Of a DNA stretch of 64,000 bases, positions 1-7,016 are shown piece after piece. This DNA is from Blastomonas aquatica (GTDB lineage Bacteria; Pseudomonadota; Alphaproteobacteria; Sphingomonadales; Sphingomonadaceae). The stretch covers positions 186,001-250,000 of the forward strand of contig NZ_BMGD01000003.1 of NCBI RefSeq assembly GCF_014639875.1, read 5' to 3'. The first letter of the stretch is position 1; each line of letters opens with the position of its first letter. The notes beneath the pieces are model-generated. The model was given only the letters and a program-made list of their open reading frames with translations, was not told the DNA's origin and ran no database searches. Position numbers and translations under genes: made by a program.

Positions 1-149
1 CCGCCCTGCACCACGCCGCCCGAGTGGCACATGTGCTCGCCCGCCTGAAACTCGAGGGTCGCATGGCCATCGGCATGAATTTCGGAGATGCGGACAAAGC
101 CCAGCGTCGTGTTCAGGTCCTGTGCTTGGGGTACGGCAAGGTCAGTCAT
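1..149 (-). CDS. PaaI-type hotdog thioesterase, N-terminal part (runs off the window)
   Basis: Only the first 50 codons are present; the gene starts at 149 on the minus strand and continues beyond base 1. The peptide opens MTDLAVPQAQDLNTTLGF and reaches CHSGGVVQGG, which matches the H-x-G-G-x-x-x-x-G active-site region of PaaI/YbaW-like acyl-CoA thioesterases of the hotdog fold. By family knowledge such proteins hydrolyse acyl- or aryl-CoA thioesters in the cytoplasm. It is divergent from the superoxide dismutase gene at 299, with about 150 bases between them for promoters. The substrate cannot be inferred, and the family call rests on one motif. Confidence 0.7.
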   Translation of the reverse strand, partial: MTDLAVPQAQDLNTTLGFVRISEIHADGHATLEFQAGEHMCHSGGVVQG

Positions 150-298
150 GGTGCTCCGGATGTGTTGTGACGTTTCGGGGGTTGAGCCAATCGTGAAAAC
201 CCGAGGATGTCAAACGGACAATGTGGGTTCGCATTGGCGCGGCGAGGAACTTCGTGCATTCTGACCTGTAGTTGTGAAACACAAACAGGAGCCTTTTC

Positions 299-874
299 AT
301 GATCACCACCCGTCTTTCCTTCGGGGCCTCTCTGCTGGCCGGGGCGCTGGCGCTCACCGCTTGCGGCGAAACTGCCGAAACGCCTGCTGCGGATACTGCT
401 GCAGCAACCGATGCCGCGGTCGTCCCCGCCATGCCACAAATGGCGACCGCCCAACTGAAGACCGCCGATGGCAAGGACGTTGGCATGGTGACCGCCACAG
501 CCCGGGACCGCGATATCGCGATATCGGTCAACGCAACTGGAATGACCGCAGGTGATCATGGAATTCACGTGCATACCACCGGCAAATGCGATGGCCCCGC
601 GTTCGAAACCGCTGGCGCACACTGGAACCCGGCCGGCGCGAAGCACGGCCTAAGCAATCCGCAAGGTCAGCACCATGGAGACATGCCCAACCTGACGATC
701 GCTGGCGATGGCACCGGCCGGATCGAATACACCATCGAAGGCACGTCGATTGCAGAAATGCTGGATGCCGATGGCGCCGCGCTGGTGATCCACGCCGAGG
801 CCGATGACCAGATGACCGATCCGTCGGGCAATAGTGGTGATCGCATCGCTTGCGGCGTTTTCAACGCAGGCTAA
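299..874 (+). CDS. sodC: Cu-Zn superoxide dismutase, predicted lipoprotein
   Basis: 191-residue protein of the Cu-Zn superoxide dismutase family, converting superoxide to peroxide and oxygen outside the cytoplasm. The N-terminus is a lipoprotein signal with lipobox LTAC (Cys22), followed by a low-complexity Ala/Thr linker to about residue 45. Metal-site motifs are present: HGIHVH (His90, His92), HWNP (His108), HHGDMPN (with Asp128) and VIHA (His165). Cys97 and Cys184 probably form the conserved disulfide. The C-terminal GNSGDRIACG carries the conserved active-site Arg but has Asp where many homologues have Ala. AGGAG lies 7 bases before the ATG. It is convergent with the TonB-like gene, whose end is 16 bases away. 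Membrane anchoring is inferred from the lipobox. Confidence 0.93.
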   Translation: MITTRLSFGASLLAGALALTACGETAETPAADTAAATDAAVVPAMPQMATAQLKTADGKDVGMVTATARDRDIAISVNATGMTAGDHGIHVHTTGKCDGPAFETAGAHWNPAGAKHGLSNPQGQHHGDMPNLTIAGDGTGRIEYTIEGTSIAEMLDADGAALVIHAEADDQMTDPSGNSGDRIACGVFNAG

Positions 875-890
875 CGGTTGCAGCGCTGCC

Positions 891-1691
891 TCATTGCTGC
901 CGGGTGGTGTAATCGATGCGAATGCGCACCCATTCACCGACCTTGGATACCCCGCCAACCCGCGGCGGCCTGACGCGAAATTGCCAGGCCGCCGCGATCA
1001 CGGCACGGCCGATGCCCGATCCGGTCGGCGATTCGCCCAGCTGCACGCAATCTTCGACGCGAAAATCAGACACCGTCCGGCATGCGATCAGGGCCCAGCC
1101 AGGACCCCGTGCCGTCGACAGGTAGCCTGAAAGCTCGTCAGGATAGGGCTCGCGATACCAGGCAGCGGCGTAAAGCGGCTCACCATTGGGGCCTGAGCCG
1201 CTGACCCGGTCGGTATCCCCGGGAACGCCTTTGTCGGGCGGCCCATAGACCTTGCCGGGGTTGGCCTTGGGTTTGGCAATCTGCGGCGAAGCTTTGGGCT
1301 GTGCCGGTTGCGCCGACGGCATAGGTATGATGGCGGGGGGGACTGGCGAGGGTTGGGTTGCGATGACCGGACTGGGGGTCTCGGCAGGCGGGGTCTCGGC
1401 GTCCTGCGGCTCTGGCGATTGCGCGGCATCCTGTGGCGGCGCTGGGTTGTCTTCTTCCAGAGGTTCTTCGGAGGGTTCGGGGCTGACGCCGAATACGGTC
1501 AGCTTCTCTTCTTCGCTCTTCGATCCCGGCGGTGCAATCGACAGCGACAACAGCGCCAGAATGATGAGAATTTCAGCCAGGATCGCAAATATCACGCCAC
1601 CGGTGCGCTCACCCAGCTTCGAGCGCAGCCACTGCCGAGCAAGGCCATACTGCGATGGTGTTTCAGAAGATATCCGAGTGTCTGACGTCAT
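891..1691 (-). CDS. TonB-like periplasmic energy-transducer family protein
   Basis: 266 residues from the ATG at 1691; the reading frame stays open further upstream, but that stretch runs toward the tRNA and is not protein-like. There is one hydrophobic segment at about residues 28-52 (FAILAEILIILALLSL), then a long Pro/Glu/Ala-rich linker to about residue 150. The C-terminal part contains WQFRVRPPRVGG and WVRIRIDY, resembling the TonB/TolA C-terminal domain. This architecture (cytoplasmic tail, membrane anchor, extended Pro-rich spacer, small periplasmic domain) fits a TonB-type transducer, but no exbB/exbD neighbours are present. A stand-alone envelope protein of the same shape is equally possible. 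Confidence 0.6.
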   Translation of the reverse strand: MTSDTRISSETPSQYGLARQWLRSKLGERTGGVIFAILAEILIILALLSLSIAPPGSKSEEEKLTVFGVSPEPSEEPLEEDNPAPPQDAAQSPEPQDAETPPAETPSPVIATQPSPVPPAIIPMPSAQPAQPKASPQIAKPKANPGKVYGPPDKGVPGDTDRVSGSGPNGEPLYAAAWYREPYPDELSGYLSTARGPGWALIACRTVSDFRVEDCVQLGESPTGSGIGRAVIAAAWQFRVRPPRVGGVSKVGEWVRIRIDYTTRQQ

Positions 1692-1766
1692 GAGGTTTGG
1701 GGAATGTCCATCAGCAGGCTTGCTCGTGTGCGGTTGCGGCCCCCCAGCCCCTGAGATTGCACCATG

Positions 1767-1842
1767 TGGTGCCGCTTGTCGGAATCGAACCAACGACCTA
1801 CCGCTTACAAGGCGGTTGCTCTACCAGCTGAGCTAAAGCGGC
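1767..1842 (-). tRNA. tRNA-Thr (anticodon UGU)
   Basis: Read on the minus strand the sequence starts GCCGCTTTAGCTCAGCTGG and ends with the encoded CCA at 1767-1769. The 7-bp acceptor stem pairs GCCGCTT with AAGCGGC. The D arm is AGCTCAGCTGGTAGAGC, the anticodon loop is CTTGTAA (anticodon TGT), and the T arm contains GGTTCGATTCC. All arms fold without mismatch by eye. Confidence 0.97.
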
Positions 1843-1874
1843 GCTAATGGCGCATATGCGCGGCGTCCAATGCT

Positions 1875-2768
1875 CTATTTAACACCAAAGGTCCAGCCTT
1901 CAGTGACGCGAATGGCCTCATCGAGCGCCTGCGGGTTCCAAAAGTCGTGCCACAGCGCCTTGTCGCGCGCCGCATTGCGCAGCCACGCCGCCGTGATCAA
2001 CGCATCGGTGCTGTGATCGTCATGTGCGATCAGTGGCGCGGGAGGGCGGGACCCCAACGCTGCCAGTGCTTCGTGCAGTGCATCGGCATCGCGCACCTTG
2101 CTGCGCGAGAGCCCGCGGCCGGCGGCCCGTGCGGCGATGCTGGTGTAGATTTCGACGATCACCGGGCCTTTGTCGGGTACCGGATCGAACGGCCAGATCG
2201 GGATCGTCCCTGCCAGCCTGTGCAGCACCCGCATGCCCGTAAGACTCGACTTGCCGACCTGCGCCGCGCCGACCAGGTTGAAGCAGCTCGCGCTATTGGC
2301 CTGGCCGGTCAGCCGCTGGTGGCGTTCGACCACCCGCAACCTGCCGGTGCCCGCCTCGCCGAAACGGTCGCCGGTATCGCCTTTGCCATGGCGAAAATAG
2401 CGCCGGGCTTCAGCGTGACGCACGAAGCTGCCCGCACCTAGATGGTCATCATCGGCGCACATCCGGTCGACCATCGCCCACAGGCTGCGCGCATCGGCAG
2501 GGCTATCGGCCCAGTCGGGGAAATAGCCGCCCGCATCGACAAACGGGAACGAAGGCGACAGATCCATGCCGATCAGGATGTCCGTCCCCGCCTCGGCATG
2601 CGCCAGCAACCAGTCGAGCGCAGCACCACGCGACCAGCCGCCCTGCGGACGCAGCAGCACCGGGCGGTCCTCCGGCTCCGCACCGATGCTGGCGAGCGCC
2701 AGCCCCTTGGGCCGGGCAACCGCCTGGCCCGACCAGTCGAAACAGGCATAATGCTGGAAACGGCGCAT
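1875..2768 (-). CDS. DUF429-like protein, possible RNase H-fold nuclease
   Basis: 297-residue soluble protein. The N-terminal FDWSGQA and the later GMDLSPSFPF and DDHSTDALITAAWL segments resemble the acidic-motif pattern of DUF429 proteins (predicted RNase H-like nucleases), with Asp residues near the ends of beta strands. This is a motif-level resemblance only. The start at 2768 lies 2 bases after the stop of the upstream serine hydrolase gene, so the two are probably co-transcribed. No signal peptide or membrane segment is seen. Its function is unknown. Confidence 0.6.
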   Translation of the reverse strand: MRRFQHYACFDWSGQAVARPKGLALASIGAEPEDRPVLLRPQGGWSRGAALDWLLAHAEAGTDILIGMDLSPSFPFVDAGGYFPDWADSPADARSLWAMVDRMCADDDHLGAGSFVRHAEARRYFRHGKGDTGDRFGEAGTGRLRVVERHQRLTGQANSASCFNLVGAAQVGKSSLTGMRVLHRLAGTIPIWPFDPVPDKGPVIVEIYTSIAARAAGRGLSRSKVRDADALHEALAALGSRPPAPLIAHDDHSTDALITAAWLRNAARDKALWHDFWNPQALDEAIRVTEGWTFGVK

Positions 2769-2770
2769 GG

Positions 2771-4177
2771 TCAGCGGATCTGCTTGAGAACCTCGGCGGT
2801 GAACTGGGCGATATCGAACTGGTCACCGGTAGCATCATAACCGCGCCGCACGATCACCAGATCGCGGCTGGGGATGATCACCAGATACTGGCCGCGATTG
2901 CCGAACGCTGCAAAAGCGTCTGCAGGTACGTCTTCGCTCTTGTTCATCAGCCAGAAGCTTGCGCCATAGCCGAAATCTCCACTGGACGGCTGCGGCCCGC
3001 TGGGCATGGTGACATAGTCGCGCCAGCCCTCGGGGAGTATGCGGGTCCCGTTCCAGCTCCCGTCGCCAAGGTACAGCAGCCCCAACCGTGCCATGTCACG
3101 CGCGGTGGTCCACACCTGGCTGGAAAGGATATAGTTGCCCTGCCAGTCGGTTTCGGCCCAGGTCCGCGTCATTCCCAGCGCATCGAACATCTGGTGCGGG
3201 TGCAGATCGGGCGCGGCATCGCGCGCGGCCAGCGTTGCAAGCAGGATATCGTTGTTGGAATAGCGGAAGGGGGCTCCGGGCTGGTGCAGCATCGGCCATA
3301 ACGTCGTCCACTGGCGGACATCGCCTGCGGCCATGTAGACCGCATCGGTGCGGTTGCCCGCGGTGTCGCTGACCAGCCCGCTGCCCATGCGCAGCAGATG
3401 GTCGACGGTGATCGCGCGGCGCGGATCGCCCTCGATATTCCATTCGCGCACCGGTCGGTCGGGAATGGCAAAGCCCTTCTGGCGGACATAGCCAACATAC
3501 GTCCCCGCGATCGATTTGGCGACCGACCAGGTCCGCTGCGCGGTGTGCATGTCGTGGCCGGGCTTGTAGCGCTCCTGCACGATGCGGCCCTTGTGGACGA
3601 TCACCACGCCACTGGTCTTGCCGCCGAACGCTTTCGCGTCGAACGCGCTTTCGACCAACTGGTCGAACGGCGTGATCATCATGATCCGGGGATCGCTGGC
3701 ATTGGTATCCCCCAGCGGCCAGGCTTTGTCATCGGCGCTGCCGGGCTGTGCACGCTCGAGGGATTCGGCAGGCAGGCGGCGGCCGTCATTGGTCCAGCCG
3801 ATCGGCATCGATGTGCATCCGGTGACCGGATTGTGCCGGGCGATGCGCGGCGGCATGTCCTCGGCAAACGTGACGCTGACCTGATGCGCGGGTTCGTCCA
3901 CGTCCGCCTTCAGTGTCGGGACGATCGCGGCGATGTGCGGATAGATCCCGGTCAGCTCATCGGCCTCGATATCGGCCAGCGTCTTGTTGCCGTTCCACAG
4001 CCCCGAACACACGAACTGCGCCTTATACCCCGCCGCCTGCGCGCGATCCATGCGGGTGGGCTCGGCGGGGGTTGTCGTTATCAGCTGTGCGGCCAATGGC
4101 ATGCTAATGAACCCTAGAGCTAAAGGCAGGCATGCGATAGCTTGCGAAGGAACGGCGTTGCGGAACGACTTTGGCAT
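2771..4177 (-). CDS. Beta-lactamase-fold (class C) serine hydrolase, exported
   Basis: 468 residues from the ATG at 4177, chosen because GGAG lies 8 bases upstream and a signal peptide follows directly (MPKSFRNAV... ending near PLAAQ, about residue 31). The SxxK catalytic motif is visible in WSVAKS and the YxN motif in RYSNND, as in class C beta-lactamases, DD-peptidases and esterases. A distal GNRGQYLVIIPSRDLVIV segment fits the last strands of the fold. The substrate may be a peptidoglycan peptide, ester or lactam; sequence alone does not decide. It heads a probable two-gene unit with the DUF429-like gene. Confidence 0.85.
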   Translation of the reverse strand: MPKSFRNAVPSQAIACLPLALGFISMPLAAQLITTTPAEPTRMDRAQAAGYKAQFVCSGLWNGNKTLADIEADELTGIYPHIAAIVPTLKADVDEPAHQVSVTFAEDMPPRIARHNPVTGCTSMPIGWTNDGRRLPAESLERAQPGSADDKAWPLGDTNASDPRIMMITPFDQLVESAFDAKAFGGKTSGVVIVHKGRIVQERYKPGHDMHTAQRTWSVAKSIAGTYVGYVRQKGFAIPDRPVREWNIEGDPRRAITVDHLLRMGSGLVSDTAGNRTDAVYMAAGDVRQWTTLWPMLHQPGAPFRYSNNDILLATLAARDAAPDLHPHQMFDALGMTRTWAETDWQGNYILSSQVWTTARDMARLGLLYLGDGSWNGTRILPEGWRDYVTMPSGPQPSSGDFGYGASFWLMNKSEDVPADAFAAFGNRGQYLVIIPSRDLVIVRRGYDATGDQFDIAQFTAEVLKQIR

Positions 4178-4205
4178 AATCGGAACTCCAAGGTGGACGG
4201 GCGTT

Positions 4206-4493
4206 ATGGAATTTGAATGGGACGAAGCCAAGCGCTTGATCAATCTCGAAAAGCACCGGATCGATTTTCGTCGTGCGATAAAGATTTGGGAGCGCCGCGT
4301 TATCGATCCTTATGAGGACAGCGTCACTGGCTCTGAGATCCGGCACATTGCGCTGGGAATGATTGGCGATGACGCGAAGGTGATTGCTGTGGTATATACG
4401 CTGCGTGACGGCAAAAGGCGGATCATCAGCGCGCGACGAGCAAGACGATATGAACGGCAAGATTACCAGAGTCAGTTTGGACACGGTGTTTGA
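4206..4493 (+). CDS. brnT: BrnT-family toxin (DUF497)
   Basis: 95-residue basic protein beginning MEFEWDEAKRLINLEKH. The pattern F-x-W-D-x-x-K-x-x-x-N-x-x-K-H near the N-terminus is the hallmark of BrnT/DUF497 toxins, which are RelE-fold ribonucleases. The C-terminal RRIISARRARRYER also matches the family. The ATG at 4206 is preferred over further-upstream in-frame codons because the family begins here. The downstream antitoxin-like gene overlaps its end by 44 bases, a typical toxin-first BrnTA arrangement. Family assignment is strong; the ribonuclease activity is taken from characterised BrnT. Confidence 0.9.
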   Translation: MEFEWDEAKRLINLEKHRIDFRRAIKIWERRVIDPYEDSVTGSEIRHIALGMIGDDAKVIAVVYTLRDGKRRIISARRARRYERQDYQSQFGHGV

Positions 4494-4773
4494 ATCGGAT
4501 GGGACCGATTGGGCACGGCTGGACGCCATGACCGAGGACGATATCGAGCGCGCCATTGAGGACGATCCTGATTGGGCGGCATTCAACGATGTCTCGGAAA
4601 TTCAAAAGCGGGCAGGCTTTTCGCTGTTTCGTGGCCCCGACGACCAATGGCGTTGGCTGCTGAGCGACAAGTCGGGCGCGGTGATCGGCCAGAGCACAGT
4701 CGCCTATCGATACAAGGGCGATGCTATCGCAGCGGTGAAAGACCTGTTCGAGAACATCGCGAAAGCCGCCTAA
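4450..4773 (+). CDS. BrnT-associated antitoxin-like protein with a YegP/DUF1508-like C-terminus
   Basis: 107 residues from the ATG at 4450 inside the brnT gene. The N-terminal half (VSLDTVFESDGTDWARLDAM, then EDDIERAIEDDPDW) resembles alphaproteobacterial antitoxins paired with BrnT, which carry a TDW...D.(T/S)DEEI..A...DPD motif. The C-terminal half has FSLFRGPDDQWRWLLS and GAVIGQS, which look like the short beta-strand repeat of DUF1508/YegP rather than the usual ribbon-helix-helix DNA-binding end. It is therefore probably the BrnT partner, but whether it binds DNA and autoregulates is unclear. It ends 4 bases into the convergent rarA gene. Confidence 0.65.
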   Translation: MNGKITRVSLDTVFESDGTDWARLDAMTEDDIERAIEDDPDWAAFNDVSEIQKRAGFSLFRGPDDQWRWLLSDKSGAVIGQSTVAYRYKGDAIAAVKDLFENIAKAA

Positions 4774-6086
4774 CCCTTCCCCTTGCGCAAATCCTCCCAC
4801 ACCCGCATCCGTTCTGCGATCCGCGCTTCATATCCGCGTTCGACCGGTTGATAGAAGCGCTGTGAGTCCATCTCCTCGGGCCAGTAGTTCGCGCCCGAAA
4901 AACCCTCCGCCTGGTCGTGGTCATAGGCATAGCCCTTGCCATAGCCGATGTCCTTCATCAGCTTTGTGGGCGCGTTGAGGATGTTGGGCGGCGGCATCAA
5001 AGATCCGGTCGCGCGCGCGCTTTTCCAGGCCGCTTTCTGCGCGGCATAGATCGCGTTCGATTTGGGCGCGGTGGCGCAATAGAGGCACGCCTGCACGATC
5101 GCCAGTTCGCCCTCGGGTGAGCCGAGGAAGGCGTATGCATCCTTGGCGGCGAGGCACTGCACCAGCGCCTGCGGATCGGCCATGCCGATGTCTTCGCTGG
5201 CAAAGCGGGTGATTCGGCGCAGCACGTAAAGAGGCTCTTCGCCCGCCACCAGCATCCGCGCGAGATAATAGAGCGAGGCCTGCGGATCGGAGCCGCGCAT
5301 CGCCTTGTGCAGCGCGGAAATGAGGTTGTAATGCCCCTCGCGATCCTTGTCGTAGACCGGCATCCGCCGATGCAGCAAAGCGGCCAGCCCCGCCGGATCG
5401 AGCGGCGTATCGATCTTCACCGCAAGCAACGTCTCGACCTGGTTGAGCAGGAAGCGCCCATCGCCATCGGCCGACGCGATCAACGCGGCGCGGGCATCGT
5501 CGGTCAGCGGCAAGGTTCGCCCCGTCAGCGCCTCGGCGCGCGCGATCAGTTCGCCCAAAGCCGCCTCGTCGAGCCGCCGCAGGATCAGCACCTGGCTGCG
5601 GCTGAGCAACGCGGCGTTGAGCTCGAACGAGGGGTTCTCGGTGGTCGCGCCCACCAATACGACGGTGCCGCGCTCGACGAAGGGAAGAAACCCGTCCTGC
5701 TGCGCGCGATTGAAGCGGTGGATCTCGTCCACGAACAGCAGTGTGCGTTGGCCTGCGCCCGCCATCTTTTCGGCTTCGGCAAAGGCTTTCTTGAGGTCGG
5801 CCACGCCCGAGAACACCGCCGAGATCGCAACGAAGCGCATCCCCGTCGCCTCGCCGAGCAGCCGCGCCATGCTGGTCTTGCCGGTACCCGGCGGCCCCCA
5901 CAGGATCATTGAGGACAGCTTACCCGCCGCGACCATGCGCCCGATCGCGCCTTCGGGCCCGGTCAGGTGATCCTGGCCGATGATCTCGCCGAGGTTCGCG
6001 GGGCGCAGCCGGTCGGCGAGCGGCGCGTCGGCGGCAGGCGCGTTGCTAGAGGCATTTTGGGGCAGGGTTGCAAACAGGTCACTCAT
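4770..6086 (-). CDS. rarA: Replication-associated recombination protein A (AAA+ ATPase)
   Basis: 438 residues, the usual length for RarA/MgsA. The Walker A motif is GPPGTGKTS (residues 64-72) and Walker B is LLFVDEIHRFN (about 116-126). The C-terminal half contains the RarA tetramerisation region, including HKAMRGSDPQASLYYLARML and YLPTPI-region equivalents near GSLMPPP. The protein acts at stalled replication forks and single-strand/double-strand junctions with SSB. It is convergent with the BrnT module, sharing 4 bases at the end. It appears monocistronic on this strand. Confidence 0.96.
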   Translation of the reverse strand: MSDLFATLPQNASSNAPAADAPLADRLRPANLGEIIGQDHLTGPEGAIGRMVAAGKLSSMILWGPPGTGKTSMARLLGEATGMRFVAISAVFSGVADLKKAFAEAEKMAGAGQRTLLFVDEIHRFNRAQQDGFLPFVERGTVVLVGATTENPSFELNAALLSRSQVLILRRLDEAALGELIARAEALTGRTLPLTDDARAALIASADGDGRFLLNQVETLLAVKIDTPLDPAGLAALLHRRMPVYDKDREGHYNLISALHKAMRGSDPQASLYYLARMLVAGEEPLYVLRRITRFASEDIGMADPQALVQCLAAKDAYAFLGSPEGELAIVQACLYCATAPKSNAIYAAQKAAWKSARATGSLMPPPNILNAPTKLMKDIGYGKGYAYDHDQAEGFSGANYWPEEMDSQRFYQPVERGYEARIAERMRVWEDLRKGKG

Positions 6087-6170
6087 CGCCGCGACGCTAG
6101 CGGCTGGGACGGGCAGGGGGAAGGGGATGAAAAATGCACCCGTCGCAAGAATGGCCCTTGCTAAACTGTA

Positions 6171-6188
6171 TCTAAGATATATCTTAGA
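6171..6188. promoter_or_regulatory. Perfect 18-bp palindrome, probable PadR operator
   Basis: TCTAAGATATATCTTAGA is a perfect palindrome 30 bases before the padR start. A possible -35 (TTGCTA, 6158-6163) stands directly upstream, so a bound dimer would cover the promoter. PadR family members commonly repress their own promoters through AT-rich palindromes of this kind. Autoregulation here is inference. Confidence 0.75.
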
Positions 6189-6218
6189 GCCATCGAGATA
6201 TGAAGGAGTTCAATCGAC

Positions 6219-6878
6219 ATGAGCATGCGTTTCAAAATGGGTAGCGGTCCGCGTGGTGGCCGGGGTGGTGAGGGCAATCCCTTTATCGCCATGAGCTTTG
6301 GTCGCGGCGGGGGCCGTGGTTGGGGTGGCGACTGGGATTTCGGCAATTGGAGCTTTGACGGCAATGGCCGTGGCGGTCGCGGAGGCGGCGGTGGAGGCCG
6401 CGGCGGACGGGGGCGCCGGCGGATGTTCGACAGCGGTGAACTGCGCGTCGTGCTGCTTGCGCTGATCGAAAAGGAGCCGCGCCACGGCTATGACCTGATC
6501 AAGGCGATCGAGGACATGACCGGTGGCGAGTACGCGCCAAGCCCGGGCGTGGTCTATCCGACGCTCAGCCTGCTCGAAGACAGCGGACTGATCGCATCGG
6601 TCGAAACCGATGGTGCGCGCAAGGCGTTTCGGATCACCGATGCTGGGGTTGCCGAACTGGCAGAGAAGCGCGACGAGGCCGATGCGCTGCTGTCACGGCT
6701 GTCCGATGCGGGCGAAGAGCGCGAGCAGCGTGCCGGTGGTCCGCAGATCGGACGGGCGGTTGCCAACCTGATGGCGGCGATGGCGCACCGGCTCGCGAGC
6801 GGCGAGACCGACGCCGAGTTCAAACACAAGGTCGCCGAAATTCTCGACGAAGCCGCGCAGAAGATCGAGCGCCTGTAA
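6219..6878 (+). CDS. PadR-family transcriptional regulator with Gly/Arg-rich N-terminus
   Basis: 219 residues. The first ~68 are low complexity, rich in Gly, Arg and Trp (for example GGRGGRGRRR). The winged-helix PadR domain follows at about 70-145: LRVVLLALIEKEPRHGYDL, then GVVYPTLSLLEDSGLI. The C-terminal part (about 150-219) is helical and probably forms the dimer. AAGGAG lies 11 bases before the ATG. The palindrome at 6171-6188 makes negative autoregulation likely. No effector gene is adjacent: rarA is divergent and putA convergent, so its wider regulon is unknown. Confidence 0.9.
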   Translation: MSMRFKMGSGPRGGRGGEGNPFIAMSFGRGGGRGWGGDWDFGNWSFDGNGRGGRGGGGGGRGGRGRRRMFDSGELRVVLLALIEKEPRHGYDLIKAIEDMTGGEYAPSPGVVYPTLSLLEDSGLIASVETDGARKAFRITDAGVAELAEKRDEADALLSRLSDAGEEREQRAGGPQIGRAVANLMAAMAHRLASGETDAEFKHKVAEILDEAAQKIERL

Positions 6879-6893
6879 GCCTCTCGCCTACCG

Positions 6894-7010
6894 TTTGCGG
6901 GAGGGGCAGGTGCGGCTTGCTGAACCGGGGTGGGCCTGAATAGGCGTCTGCTCAGGCCCATCCCGGCCTCGGCTTCGCCTCAGCCTCCCCTCCCGCAATC
7001 GGGAGGGGAG
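6894..7010. repeat. Long imperfect inverted repeat between convergent padR and putA
   Basis: The arm at about 6894-6939 (TTTGCGGGAGGGGCAGGT...GGGTGGGCCTGA) pairs imperfectly with 6952-6998 (TCAGGCCCATCCCGG...CCCCTCCCGCAA). An extra short hairpin, CCCTCCCGCAATCGGGAGGG, sits at the distal end. It occupies the whole space between two converging genes, so it may terminate both, and it looks like a small MITE- or REP-type element. Confidence 0.7.
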
Positions 7011-7016
7011 AACTAA

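Noticed and set aside
1850-1861. GCGCATATGCGC palindrome just upstream of tRNA-Thr
   Set aside because: A 12-bp palindrome of this composition is expected by chance in GC-rich DNA and no regulator or second copy supports it.
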